This document shows, in pieces, positions 19,776-28,478 of a DNA stretch of 64,000 bases. The stretch's first letter is position 1. Each line of letters starts with the position of its first letter. Position numbers and translations under genes: made by a program. This DNA is from Pseudomonas bubulae (GTDB lineage: Bacteria; Pseudomonadota; Gammaproteobacteria; Pseudomonadales; Pseudomonadaceae), in assembly GCF_900618535.1 (NCBI RefSeq), contig NZ_UYJA01000001.1, positions 1,054,001-1,118,000 of the forward strand, in the 5' to 3' direction. Under the pieces are notes generated by a model, which saw nothing but the letters and a program-made list of their open reading frames with translations, made no database searches and had not been told where the DNA came from.

Positions 19776-19866
19776 GCCGCTGACGAGCGCAGCGAGGCTG
19801 CTAGCGGCCCCTGCCTGTTCAAGGCCCTTCGGGCCTTGCCGCAGCCTCGCTGCGCTCGTCAGCGGC
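19776..19866. repeat. Long inverted repeat (REP-like, second family)
   Basis: GCCGCTGACGAGCGCAGCGA continues to 19801 and is matched by the inverse arm at 19841-19866, with AAGGCCCTTCGGGCCTT forming an inner hairpin in the loop. It sits in the 330-base gap (19593-19922) between tetR and the aldehyde dehydrogenase gene, which has no gene of its own that I can support. Confidence 0.75.
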
Positions 19867-19922
19867 GACATGATTCGTCTCGCAACAGCGCGTCTCTGCC
19901 TTCCCACCTAAAGGAAATCCCT

Positions 19923-21509
19923 ATGTTCCCCATCACCGGCCAGAACTTTATTGGCGGTCAGCGCAGCGGCGCCGGCACCGTTCACCTGTACAGCGTGGAT
20001 GCCAGTACTGGCGAGGCATTGCCATACGCGTTTGTGCAGGCCACCGAAACCGAAGTGGATGCCGCTGTCAGCGCGGCCAATACCGCCTTCCCGGCCTTTC
20101 GCAGTTTGCCGGCCACACGCCGGGCCGAGTTTCTGGAAGCTATCGCCGAAGAAATAGACGCGCTGGGTGACGACTTTGTTGCCATCGTCTGTCGCGAAAC
20201 CGCCCTGCCTGCCGCCCGGATCCAGGGCGAGCGGGGACGCACCAGCGGGCAGATGCGTCTGTTCGCCAACGTACTGCGGCGCGGCGATTTTTATGGCGCA
20301 CGCATCGATCAGGCGCTACCGGACCGTCAGCCCCTGCCGCGCGCAGATCTGCGTCAATGCCGCATCGGCGTGGGCCCGGTGGCCGTGTTTGGCGCCAGCA
20401 ACTTCCCGCTGGCGTTCTCCACCGCTGGCGGTGATACCGCTTCGGCACTGGCCGCAGGTTGCCCGGTGGTGTTCAAGGCACACAGCGGGCATATGGCAAC
20501 TGCTGAACAAGTTGCCCTGGCCATAGTGCGCGCTGCCGAGCGCACCGACATGCCCGCCGGTGTATTCAATATGATCTTCGGCGCGGGTGTGGGCGCAGCG
20601 CTGGTCAAGCACCCGGCGATTCAGGCCGTCGGCTTTACCGGTTCGTTGTCCGGTGGTCGCGCCCTGTGCGATATGGCCGCCGCCAGACCCCAGCCAATCC
20701 CGGTGTTTGCTGAGATGTCGAGCATCAACCCGGTGCTGGTATTACCCCAGGCACTGCTCAAGCGTGGCGAGCAGATCGCACAGGAGCTGGGCAGTTCGGT
20801 GATGCTTGGCGCCGGGCAGTTCTGTACCAGTCCCGGTCTGGTACTGGGTATCCGCTCCCCTGAATTCAGCGCCTTTGTCGCCGCGCTTGGCCAGTTCTTC
20901 AGTGCTCAACCGGCGCAAACACTGCTCAACGCCGGGGGCCTGGCCAGTTACAGCAAAGGCATCCAGCGTCTGGCCCAGGTCGATGGCATCCGCCACCTTG
21001 CCGGTGCGCCGCAACAGGGCAACCAGGCCAGCCCGCAGTTGTTCCAGGCCAGTGCCAGCCTGTTGATCGGTGGTGCCGAGGTGTTGCAGGAGGAAGTCTT
21101 CGGGCCAACCACCCTGGTCGTCGAGGTCGCGGACAAGGCGCAGTTGCTGCAAGCGCTGCACAGCCTGCATGGGCAGCTGACAGCTACGCTGATTGCTGAA
21201 CCTGGCGACCTTGAAGCCTTCGCCGAGGTGGTGCCCGTGCTGGAGCACAAGGCCGGGCGCCTGCTGCTCAATGGCTACCCTACCGGTGTCGAGGTGTGTG
21301 ACGCGATGGTGCATGGCGGGCCATATCCGGCAACGTCAGATGCCCGTGGCACCTCGGTCGGCACCCTGGCCATCGACCGTTTCCTGCGCCCGGTGTGCTA
21401 CCAGAACTACCCTGACAGCCTGCTGCCGGATGCGCTGAAAAACGCCAACCCGCTGGGTATCGAGCGTCTGGTCAACGGCAGCCACAGCCGCAATCCGCTG
21501 GGTTACTGA
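19923..21509 (+). CDS. Aldehyde dehydrogenase, 2-oxoglutarate semialdehyde (2,5-dioxovalerate) type
   Basis: A 528-residue NAD(P)-dependent aldehyde dehydrogenase. The catalytic cysteine is in GAGQFCTSPG (about residue 300), the general-base glutamate in FAEMSSINPV (about 263), and the oxyanion/cofactor motif in GFTGSLSGGRALCD. The pattern, with ASNFPLAFS and the long C-terminus ending FLRPVCYQNYP, fits alpha-ketoglutaric semialdehyde dehydrogenases used in pentose, glucarate or hydroxyproline breakdown. The ATG at 19923 follows AAAGGAAAT; a longer frame starts 29 codons upstream in repeat sequence and is rejected. It overlaps the next convergent gene by 7 bases. Confidence 0.88.
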   Translation: MFPITGQNFIGGQRSGAGTVHLYSVDASTGEALPYAFVQATETEVDAAVSAANTAFPAFRSLPATRRAEFLEAIAEEIDALGDDFVAIVCRETALPAARIQGERGRTSGQMRLFANVLRRGDFYGARIDQALPDRQPLPRADLRQCRIGVGPVAVFGASNFPLAFSTAGGDTASALAAGCPVVFKAHSGHMATAEQVALAIVRAAERTDMPAGVFNMIFGAGVGAALVKHPAIQAVGFTGSLSGGRALCDMAAARPQPIPVFAEMSSINPVLVLPQALLKRGEQIAQELGSSVMLGAGQFCTSPGLVLGIRSPEFSAFVAALGQFFSAQPAQTLLNAGGLASYSKGIQRLAQVDGIRHLAGAPQQGNQASPQLFQASASLLIGGAEVLQEEVFGPTTLVVEVADKAQLLQALHSLHGQLTATLIAEPGDLEAFAEVVPVLEHKAGRLLLNGYPTGVEVCDAMVHGGPYPATSDARGTSVGTLAIDRFLRPVCYQNYPDSLLPDALKNANPLGIERLVNGSHSRNPLGY

Positions 21510-21952
21510 TCGGCGGCGTAAATCACGGTCTGGGCGCTATGCCCGGCTGCATGCCTGAGGGTGAAGTAGGTGTCGCCCTCTTCGGTCAGGATCTCGTAGC
21601 CCGCCTTGCTGGCTACGCGATTGTTGACGCTGACATGCTTGATGATCTTCAGCACCCGCTGGAACTTCACTGTCTGGGTGCCGTTCTGTGCGGGCCCGGT
21701 GAGCACATTGACGCTTTGAAACCAGCCCTGGTTCTTTTTGTTGGCGACCAGGGTACTGCTCAGCGCTTCAAAGCGTTCAAGGCGGGTAAAGCCCCATAGC
21801 GTCTGCTCTTCTACCGGTTTGCCCAACGCGCCGGCACCGGTAAACACAAACAGATTGATGGCCGGATTGTCCTCGCAAAAAAAGTCATAAGGCACCAGGC
21901 CATCAACCATTTTCTTGCCGGCAACGAACCCTTTTTTATGCACCAGAAACAT
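21503..21952 (-). CDS. Conserved-looking hypothetical protein
   Basis: A 149-residue protein from the ATG at 21950-21952, which has GCGGAG upstream. The frame stays open for 65 more codons, but that part reads through a REP hairpin (SEPARERPSRAGSLPQ) and is not believed. Visible features: a basic start MFLVHKKGFVAGKKMVDG, then PYDFFCEDNPAINLFVFTG, GFTRLERFEALSSTLVANKK and a C-terminus YEILTEEGDTYFTLRHAAGH. No signal peptide or membrane segment is present. I do not recognise the family. Confidence 0.6.
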   Translation of the reverse strand: MFLVHKKGFVAGKKMVDGLVPYDFFCEDNPAINLFVFTGAGALGKPVEEQTLWGFTRLERFEALSSTLVANKKNQGWFQSVNVLTGPAQNGTQTVKFQRVLKIIKHVSVNNRVASKAGYEILTEEGDTYFTLRHAAGHSAQTVIYAADQ

Positions 21953-22075
21953 GCCCAACTCCGCTCGATATTGAGCGGTAAAGTCTACGGGGGCATGGCG
22001 TACAGGGCCGTCAAGGCAATGTAATTTCGTGTAAAGATCCCCGGCGATCCCGTAGTATCTACAGGAACACTGCAA

Positions 22076-22130
22076 CTGTGGGAGCGAGCCTGCTCGCGAA
22101 GGTCGTTCGCGAGCAGGCTCGCTCCCACAA
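22076..22130. repeat. REP-type hairpin
   Basis: CTGTGGGAGCGAGCCTGCTC plus its inverse with a short loop, the same family as 13654-13708. It separates the hypothetical gene from the sensor kinase gene. Confidence 0.9.
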
Positions 22131-22155
22131 TAGGGCTTGACCTGCAACAGAGTAT

Positions 22156-23415
22156 CTACAGCGGCAAGGTGATTGCCACGCTCAAGCCGCCTCCCGGCAG
22201 GTTGCTCGCCTTGATGCTGCCGCCGTGCATTTCCACCGCCCTTGAAGCAATCGCCAGACCCAGGCCAAAACCGCTACCCGTCTCACTGACACCCCGCTCA
22301 AACGGGTCGAAAATCCGCTGCAACCGCGATTCTTCAACACCCGGACCCTGATCGTTGATCCGTACTGTCAGGCAGTGGCCCGCCGGGCTGGCTTCAGCCA
22401 TTACCAGCACCGTGCTGTCGGCACGGGTATGGCGCACTGCATTGCGGATCACGTTCTCAAAGCAGCGATACAACAGTTCGCCACTGACCCGGCTGACAAA
22501 GGACGGGCACCCTTCCAGGATCACCCGACAACCCTTGATGCCCGCTTCGAACTGCGCGTCTTCGACTATCAAGTGCAGCAACTCGATGATGTCCACCGGC
22601 TCGCGTGCGATGCTCTCGGGCCGCCCTTGCACCCGGGCCAGGGTCAGCAGGGCTTCGATCAGGGTGTCCATGCGCTGCGATTCGCGCTCGATGCGTTCGA
22701 CCATATCGGCGCGGGACGGGTTTTGATGCAACAACCCGATGGCGGCCTGCATGCGTGTCAGGGGCGAACGCAATTCATGGGAGATGTCATGCAACAAGTG
22801 TTGCTGGGCATCAACCAGCAGCTTGAGTTGGTTGGCCATACGGTCGCAGTCTTCGGCCAGGTCGACAATTTCATCACGTCGCGCGCCCATAAACGGCTTT
22901 ACCCGGGTTTCGAATCGCCCTTGGGCCACATCGCTCATCGCCCGACGCAAATAAGCCAACGGCCAGGCCAGGTAAAACGCCATAAAGCTGCTGAACAGCG
23001 CGCTCATCACGGTGCCGATAAGCAATGGCATCAGCCCCGGTCCGCCCTCCCCACCACCGCCATTGCCGGGCACCCGCGTCGACCTGAGCGACAGCGTGAG
23101 GCCTTCCTTGCTGATCACCGTGCGCTCGAACGCCGGGCGCACAATCGGCAACCCGGCCAGCAGTTGCCCGCCACTGCCATACACCGCAATGGCCTCGTCA
23201 TCGGGGTGGTGCCATGCCTGCAGCAACTGCTTGCCAGCCTCGACACCGAACTGGCGCAGCAACTGCTCCTCGCTTTCAAGAATGGTATCCAGATGCGGAT
23301 TGCCAGGGCCCTGGCGGCTCAAGGTGATAATGCCTATACCGACAAAAAACGTCAGGCTGGTGGCCAGCCAGAAGGCCAGGAACAGTTTCCAGAACAGCCG
23401 GCTGGGTTTCATCAT
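22156..23415 (-). CDS. Sensor histidine kinase, CpxA/RstB-like
   Basis: A 419-residue inner-membrane kinase. Two transmembrane helices (about residues 10-30, FLAFWLATSLTFFVGIGII, and 135-158) enclose a short periplasmic domain with a glycine-rich stretch GNGGGGEGGPG. A HAMP linker, the H-box LLHDISHELRSPLTRMQ with the phosphorylated histidine, an N-box FENVIRNAVRHT and G-boxes NDQGPGVEE and GSGFGLGLAI follow. The ATG at 23413-23415 overlaps the regulator stop (ATGA). It pairs with the upstream response regulator. An envelope-stress role is suggested by type and by the adjacent BamA paralogue. Confidence 0.9.
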   Translation of the reverse strand: MMKPSRLFWKLFLAFWLATSLTFFVGIGIITLSRQGPGNPHLDTILESEEQLLRQFGVEAGKQLLQAWHHPDDEAIAVYGSGGQLLAGLPIVRPAFERTVISKEGLTLSLRSTRVPGNGGGGEGGPGLMPLLIGTVMSALFSSFMAFYLAWPLAYLRRAMSDVAQGRFETRVKPFMGARRDEIVDLAEDCDRMANQLKLLVDAQQHLLHDISHELRSPLTRMQAAIGLLHQNPSRADMVERIERESQRMDTLIEALLTLARVQGRPESIAREPVDIIELLHLIVEDAQFEAGIKGCRVILEGCPSFVSRVSGELLYRCFENVIRNAVRHTRADSTVLVMAEASPAGHCLTVRINDQGPGVEESRLQRIFDPFERGVSETGSGFGLGLAIASRAVEMHGGSIKASNLPGGGLSVAITLPL

Positions 23416-24095
23416 TCCGCGATCAACAGATAGCCGAGCCCGCGCACGCTCTGGATCCACGCCTTGGCATCTGGTCGCGGGCCGAGCTTCTGGCGGATGC
23501 TGCTGATATGGACGTCGATACGCCGGTCATAGCGGGTCAACGGGCAGCCCAGGGCATTGAGCGACAAGTCCTGCTTGCTCACCACTTGCCCGGCACTGCG
23601 GGCCAGCTCTTCGAGCAGGCTGAACTCGGTGCTGGTCACTCCCAGCTCCCGTCCCTGCCACAGCGCCTGGCGCTTGCCGGGCCACAACACCAGCGGGCCG
23701 GTCTTGATCACCTCGGTGGTGGCCTGCTCCGCCGGCTGCACCCGGCGCATGATGGCGCGCAAACGCGCCACCAGCTCCCCCGGCGAGCTGGGTTTGGGCA
23801 CATAGTCATCGGCACCCAGCTCCAGGCCGGTGATGCGGTCGATGTTGTCGCCACGGGCAGTGAGCAACACCACCGGCACCTGACTGCGCGCGCGAATGCG
23901 CCGCAGCACTTCGATCCCCGACAGTCGCGGCAGCATCACATCCAGCACCACAATGCTGAATTGCCCGGACAAAGCCTGCACCTCGCCCTCTTCCCCGGTA
24001 TGCACCGCAGTCGCTTCAAAGCCTTCGCGCTCCAGATACTCACTGAGCAAACCGGTCAGTTCCTGGTCATCGTCGACGAGCAATACACGGATCAT
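23412..24095 (-). CDS. OmpR-family response regulator, CpxR/RstA-like
   Basis: A 227-residue two-component regulator. The receiver domain has DDDQE, the phosphoacceptor in IVVLDVMLPRLSG and the conserved Lys in YVPKPSSPGEL. The C-terminal winged helix ends in RRIDVHISSIRQKLGPRP. The ATG at 24093-24095 begins the standard MIRVLLVDDD; the longer frame to 24152 is rejected. It is the first gene of a regulator-kinase operon and is divergent from the BamA-like gene, which it may control. Confidence 0.92.
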   Translation of the reverse strand: MIRVLLVDDDQELTGLLSEYLEREGFEATAVHTGEEGEVQALSGQFSIVVLDVMLPRLSGIEVLRRIRARSQVPVVLLTARGDNIDRITGLELGADDYVPKPSSPGELVARLRAIMRRVQPAEQATTEVIKTGPLVLWPGKRQALWQGRELGVTSTEFSLLEELARSAGQVVSKQDLSLNALGCPLTRYDRRIDVHISSIRQKLGPRPDAKAWIQSVRGLGYLLIAE

Positions 24096-24269
24096 GGCGA
24101 ACTCTTGAAGGGGGGATCTGCCCATTATCGTCCTTGCGGCCCGCAGCGTCATTGCCTGCAGCCAACCTTTACCTAACTTGACACTCGGTTAACCGCACCA
24201 TACGCCCCGAGCTTTTATGCTGGACCTCCACCAGCCTGCTTGTGCTGTTTGTCGATGTGTCCTGGATAA

Positions 24270-26645
24270 ATGATCTACATGAATTTTGCGCGCCTGCTCT
24301 GCTCGGTTGCACTGCTGCTCAATGCCTCACTGGCCCACGCCCAGGGCTTCAAGATTGCCGATATCCGCATCAACGGCCTGCAGCGGGTGTCCGCCGGCAG
24401 CGTGTTCGGTGCCCTGCCCTTGAACGTTGGCGAACAGGTCGATGACCAGCAACTGGTGGAATCCACACGCGCACTGTTCAAGACCGGATTCTTTCAAGAT
24501 ATCCAGCTGGGCCGCGACGGCGACGTCCTGGTGATCACCGTAGTCGAGCGGCCGTCCATTGCCAGTATCGACATCGAGGGCAACAAGGCGATCTCCACCG
24601 ATGACCTGATGAAAGGCCTCAAGCAATCGGGGCTGGCCGAAGGCGAAGTGTTCCAGCGCGCCACGCTCGAAGGTGTACGCAATGAGCTGCTGCGTCAGTA
24701 CGTAGCCCAGGGGCGTTACTCGGCCGCGGTGGACGCCGAGGTGGTGGCCCAGCCGCGCAACCGCGTCGGCCTCAAGATCAGGATCGACGAAGGCGAAGTG
24801 GCCGCGATCAAGCACATCAATGTGGTGGGCAATACCGTCTTCGACCAGGCCGAGCTGGACGATCAGTTCACCCTCAAGACCAGCAACTGGCTGTCGTTCT
24901 TCAAGAACGATGACAAGTATGCCCGGGAAAAACTGTCCGGCGATCTGGAGCGTTTGCGCTCGTACTACATGGACCGCGGCTATATCAATATGGAAATCTT
25001 GTCGACCCAGGTGTCGATCAGCCCGGACAAAAAGCAGGTCTTCATTACCGTCAATATCAGCGAAGGCGCCAAATACACCGTGCGCGACATTACGCTGCGC
25101 GGTGACCTTAAAGTACCCGAAGATCAGATCCACGCCTTGCTGCTGGTACAAAAGGGCCAGGTATTTTCCCGCAAGCTGATGACCTCCACCTCGGACCTGA
25201 TCACTCGCCGCCTGGGCAACGAAGGCTATACCTTTGCCAACGTCAACGCGGTGCCGGTCCCAAGCAAGGACGGCAACACGGTAGATATCGAATTCGTGGT
25301 CGACCCGGGCAAGCGCGCGTATGCCAACCGCATCAACTTTCGCGGCAATACCAAGACCGAAGACCAGGTCTTGCGCCGAGAGATGCGCCAGATGGAAGGC
25401 GGCTGGGCTTCGACCTACCTGATCGACCAGTCCAAAACGCGGCTTGAGCGCCTGGGTTACTTTAAGGAAGTCAACGTCGAGACCCCGGCGGTGGCGGGAG
25501 TCGACGATCAGGTTGACGTCAATTACAGCGTTGAAGAGCAGTCTTCCGGCTCGATCACTGCCAGCGTCGGCTTTGCCCAGAGTGCCGGCCTGATTCTTGG
25601 TGGTTCTATCACCCAGAACAACTTTCTGGGCACGGGCAACTCCGCCAGCCTGGGCCTGACCCGCTCCGAGTACCAGAGCAAGTACAACATCGGTTTTACC
25701 GATCCGTACTTCACCAAGGATGGCGTCAGCCTTGGCTACAACGCGTTCTACAACAAGACCGACTACAACGATTACTACGACGATGGCGTGTCGTACTACT
25801 CGATCAACAGTTATGGCGCCGGTGCCACCCTGGGCTACCCGATCAATGAAACCTCACGGATCAGTTTCGGCCTCACCGCGCAGCATGACAGCATCGAGCC
25901 CGGCACCTACAGTGCCGACGAGATCTATGATTTTATCGACCGCGAAGGCAAGGAATTTACCAATTTCAAGGCCAACCTGGGCTGGTCGGAATCGACCCTG
26001 AACAAGGGCATCCTGGCTACCCGCGGATATGCGCAAAACCTTAACCTGATGGTCACGGTGCCCGGCAGCGACCTGAGCTTCTACAAGATCGACTACACCG
26101 GCCAGACCTTCCTGCCCGTCAGTGCATCCACCTCACTGCGCTTTCACACCAAGCTGGGATACGGCAACGGCTATGGCTCCACCGATGGCCTGCCATTCTA
26201 TGAAAACTACACTGCGGGCGGTGAAGGCACGGTGCGCGGTTTTGAAAGCGGCACCCTGGGCCCGCGCAACACCCCGGCCACCGGCACCTATAGCAGCGCC
26301 GGGCAGGCGTACTACTCCGACCGCGACACCGAGGCGCTAGGCGGCAATATCATGATCACCGGCGGGGTCGAGTACCTGTTCCCGATGCCCTTTATCAAGG
26401 ACAACAAATCCCTGCGCACCTCGCTGTTCTGGGATGTGGGCAGCGTGTACTCGGACAAATGCTACCTGAGCACCACCACCGGCTGTGACGGCGTGGACCT
26501 CAGCCAGATGGCCAGTTCCGTAGGGGTGGGCGTGACCTGGTACAGCCCGATGGGCCCGCTGAGCGTCAACCTCGCGCTGCCCATCCGCAAACCGGATGAT
26601 GCAGAAACACAGGTGTTCCAGTTCTCCATGGGGCAGACGTTTTAA
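24270..26645 (+). CDS. BamA-like outer-membrane protein (Omp85 family) paralogue
   Basis: A 791-residue Omp85 protein. A signal peptide (MNFARLLCSVALLLNASLAH, then AQ) precedes about five POTRA domains (24-420) and a 16-strand-type barrel (about 430-791) ending in FQFSMGQTF, with terminal Phe. VRGFESGTLGPRN is the VRGF/Y motif of barrel strand loop L6, diagnostic of the family. The main bamA of pseudomonads lies in the rseP-bamA-skp-lpxD cluster. This copy instead faces a Cpx-like two-component system, so it is likely a second, perhaps stress- or substrate-specific, insertase. The start could also be the ATG at 24279. Confidence 0.9.
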   Translation: MIYMNFARLLCSVALLLNASLAHAQGFKIADIRINGLQRVSAGSVFGALPLNVGEQVDDQQLVESTRALFKTGFFQDIQLGRDGDVLVITVVERPSIASIDIEGNKAISTDDLMKGLKQSGLAEGEVFQRATLEGVRNELLRQYVAQGRYSAAVDAEVVAQPRNRVGLKIRIDEGEVAAIKHINVVGNTVFDQAELDDQFTLKTSNWLSFFKNDDKYAREKLSGDLERLRSYYMDRGYINMEILSTQVSISPDKKQVFITVNISEGAKYTVRDITLRGDLKVPEDQIHALLLVQKGQVFSRKLMTSTSDLITRRLGNEGYTFANVNAVPVPSKDGNTVDIEFVVDPGKRAYANRINFRGNTKTEDQVLRREMRQMEGGWASTYLIDQSKTRLERLGYFKEVNVETPAVAGVDDQVDVNYSVEEQSSGSITASVGFAQSAGLILGGSITQNNFLGTGNSASLGLTRSEYQSKYNIGFTDPYFTKDGVSLGYNAFYNKTDYNDYYDDGVSYYSINSYGAGATLGYPINETSRISFGLTAQHDSIEPGTYSADEIYDFIDREGKEFTNFKANLGWSESTLNKGILATRGYAQNLNLMVTVPGSDLSFYKIDYTGQTFLPVSASTSLRFHTKLGYGNGYGSTDGLPFYENYTAGGEGTVRGFESGTLGPRNTPATGTYSSAGQAYYSDRDTEALGGNIMITGGVEYLFPMPFIKDNKSLRTSLFWDVGSVYSDKCYLSTTTGCDGVDLSQMASSVGVGVTWYSPMGPLSVNLALPIRKPDDAETQVFQFSMGQTF

Positions 26646-26711
26646 AAGCACGACAGGTGATCGCACGGGCTTGAGCCACTGGTCATCTGGCGATCAGGCG
26701 CGCTTGATAGA

Positions 26712-26729
26712 TGTACCATTTTAGGTACA
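26712..26729. promoter_or_regulatory. Palindromic operator of the HigBA-type pair
   Basis: TGTACC-ATTTTA-GGTACA is a perfect 6-base inverted repeat 9 bases upstream of the toxin start codon. Such a site is where the HTH antitoxin usually represses its own operon. Confidence 0.6.
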
Positions 26730-26738
26730 CTCAAGTTC

Positions 26739-27098
26739 ATGACTGGAATCCCTCCCATCCTGACGGTTGCATTTTTTAGCACCGAAGCCGGTAACGAACC
26801 CGTTCGCGAATGGTTAATCGGCCTTGGGCGCGAGCAAAGACGACTGATTGGCACCGATATTAAGACCGTGCAACTTGGCTGGCCGATTGGCATGCCGGTT
26901 GTTCGCAAACTGGAGCCAAAACTGTGGGAAGTTCGCTCTGATCTGGATGGCGTCATTGCCCGTATAATCTTTACGGTAATCGGCTCACAGATGATCCTGC
27001 TTCACGGATTTATCAAGAAAAGTCAGAAAGCCCCGGCGGTGGATCTGCAAACCGCCAGGCAGCGCCATGCAAAACTACGAGGTACCGCACATGAATAA
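26739..27098 (+). CDS. RelE/HigB-type toxin (phage Gp49-like family)
   Basis: A 119-residue protein of the Gp49/HigB group of ribosome-dependent mRNA interferases. Typical pieces are NEPVREWLIGLGREQRRLIG, MPVVRKLEPKLWEVRSDLDG, ARIIFTVIGSQMILLHGFIKK and SQKAPAVDLQTARQR. It is the first gene of a toxin-before-antitoxin operon, the HigBA order, and overlaps the antitoxin gene by 8 bases. Toxicity is inferred from family. Confidence 0.85.
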   Translation: MTGIPPILTVAFFSTEAGNEPVREWLIGLGREQRRLIGTDIKTVQLGWPIGMPVVRKLEPKLWEVRSDLDGVIARIIFTVIGSQMILLHGFIKKSQKAPAVDLQTARQRHAKLRGTAHE

Positions 27099-27393
27099 CC
27101 ATATCGGCTCCGACTTTGACGACTTTCTTTCGGAACAAGGCCTTGCAGAAGAGGTTTCGGCCGCCGCACTCAAACGCGTTATTGCCTGGCAGATAACCCA
27201 GGCCATGAAAGAGCAGCACGTCAGCAAAAAAAACCTGGCCGACCGCATGCATACCAGCCGCACGGCGGTGGATCGGGCGCTCGACCAGAATGACCCAGGC
27301 ATGACCCTGGCCACCCTGGCCAGCGCCGCACGGGCATTAGGCCAACGCGTAGAAATTCGTCTGGTTCCGGAGCACTCAGCCGAACAAGGTTAA
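27091..27393 (+). CDS. HTH-type antitoxin, HigA-like
   Basis: A 100-residue protein with a C-terminal helix-turn-helix (KKNLADRMHTSRTAVDRALD, then LATLASAARALGQRVEI) and an N-terminal part that should wrap the toxin. The ATG at 27091 follows ACGAGG; a frame start at 27067 adds eight residues. It overlaps the toxin gene by 8 bases, which couples the two, and probably binds the palindrome at 26712-26729. Confidence 0.85.
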   Translation: MNNHIGSDFDDFLSEQGLAEEVSAAALKRVIAWQITQAMKEQHVSKKNLADRMHTSRTAVDRALDQNDPGMTLATLASAARALGQRVEIRLVPEHSAEQG

Positions 27394-27397
27394 CCCC

Positions 27398-28456
27398 TTA
27401 CGCCCCTTCAAACTTGAAGGCCTGAGTGGCCTTGAAGCGGCTTGAAACCTCCCCGGAGTAAATGGTGCTTTGGTCCGGGCCCAGATCCAGTTTTTTGACC
27501 GCGCCTGTAGCCCTGGTGAAATCGATCTTGTTCAAGTCCACCCAGAAGGTGTTTGGTGTAATGGCCGACTCGAAAAAGTACAGCCCCTGCTTGTGGTCGA
27601 TTACCGAGCGCCAGCGCGTCGAGGAAATATTCGGCTCGCCGGGAGTGGTGATGCCATACGGCACTGAAACGTTGCGGATCACGCTGAATACACTGGCCAG
27701 CGACAAGCGCGAGTCCTGGTTTTTCGGCACCGCATTGACGTAAAACGAGGCCCGGGCAAAACGGTCCGCCGAGCGATTGGTACCCGGTAGCATTACCGTC
27801 CCGCCGATGGCTTGCCAGTAGGCGTTCATGGCCAGTTGGGCATCGAACGCCGGGGAGTTGGTCATGACCTGATAGCTGCGATCATGGTGGATCACCTGCT
27901 TTCCATCGATAAACTCAATGATGGCGCTGTCACCCGATGCATCGGACATTGAAAGATGCAAGGTCGCCAGGCGACTTTCACCCGGCACATTGGCGGTAAC
28001 CACGGTAAAGGGTTCAGTCTTGAGCACCGCCACCGCTTCGGCAACGCTGCTGAAATTGTCCAGTACATACTGGGCCCAGGCGGCAATGCTCAGCCCCGGT
28101 TTACCCTGATTGACCGGCGGGTACTCGGACTCGACCAGCCACAGCAGGTTAGCCGACAGCCCCGCTTCGTTGACGCCGTCGGTGGTGGAAATGTCATAGC
28201 CGCTGGCAATCACGCTGCCGTACTTTGATGTCCACTTCAGCGACCCCGGCCCTACTTCACCTGTGCGCTGCATGCCCTGGGGGAAGATCCACAGGTTGGT
28301 GGCCACGTCGGTTTTCCAGTCCATCGAACGCGCCGTAATCACCCTGTCGTTGTCCCCCAGATACACCAGGCGGGTACAGGCAGTAGCCACCGGCAGCGCC
28401 AGCATAAAGCCCGCCAGGGCCAGCGTCAGGTTGCGGGTGTGTTTGAGCAGTTGCAT
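27398..28456 (-). CDS. Exported choloylglycine-hydrolase-family Ntn amidase
   Basis: A 352-residue N-terminal-nucleophile hydrolase. A signal peptide (TLALAGFMLALPVATA) is followed directly by Cys27 (ACTRLVYLGDNDRVITARSMDW), which would become the catalytic N-terminal cysteine after cleavage. Other family residues are the Arg and Asp of TARSMDW, the Asn region DGVNEAGLSANLLWL and SSTRWRSVIDHKQGLYFFES near the end. The group includes bile-salt hydrolases, penicillin V acylases and acyl-homoserine lactone acylases; the substrate cannot be decided here. It is followed, in the transcription direction, by the toxin-antitoxin pair on the other strand. Confidence 0.87.
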   Translation of the reverse strand: MQLLKHTRNLTLALAGFMLALPVATACTRLVYLGDNDRVITARSMDWKTDVATNLWIFPQGMQRTGEVGPGSLKWTSKYGSVIASGYDISTTDGVNEAGLSANLLWLVESEYPPVNQGKPGLSIAAWAQYVLDNFSSVAEAVAVLKTEPFTVVTANVPGESRLATLHLSMSDASGDSAIIEFIDGKQVIHHDRSYQVMTNSPAFDAQLAMNAYWQAIGGTVMLPGTNRSADRFARASFYVNAVPKNQDSRLSLASVFSVIRNVSVPYGITTPGEPNISSTRWRSVIDHKQGLYFFESAITPNTFWVDLNKIDFTRATGAVKKLDLGPDQSTIYSGEVSSRFKATQAFKFEGA

Positions 28457-28478
28457 TCCCTTGTCTCCTCGGTGCTTG

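Noticed and set aside
21953..22147. Extended N-terminus of the hypothetical protein at 21503
   Set aside because: The extra residues are translation of a REP hairpin; an internal ATG has a better ribosome binding site.
22375..23433. Plus-strand 352-codon open frame
   Set aside because: Antisense to the sensor kinase gene, no ribosome binding site or domain pattern.
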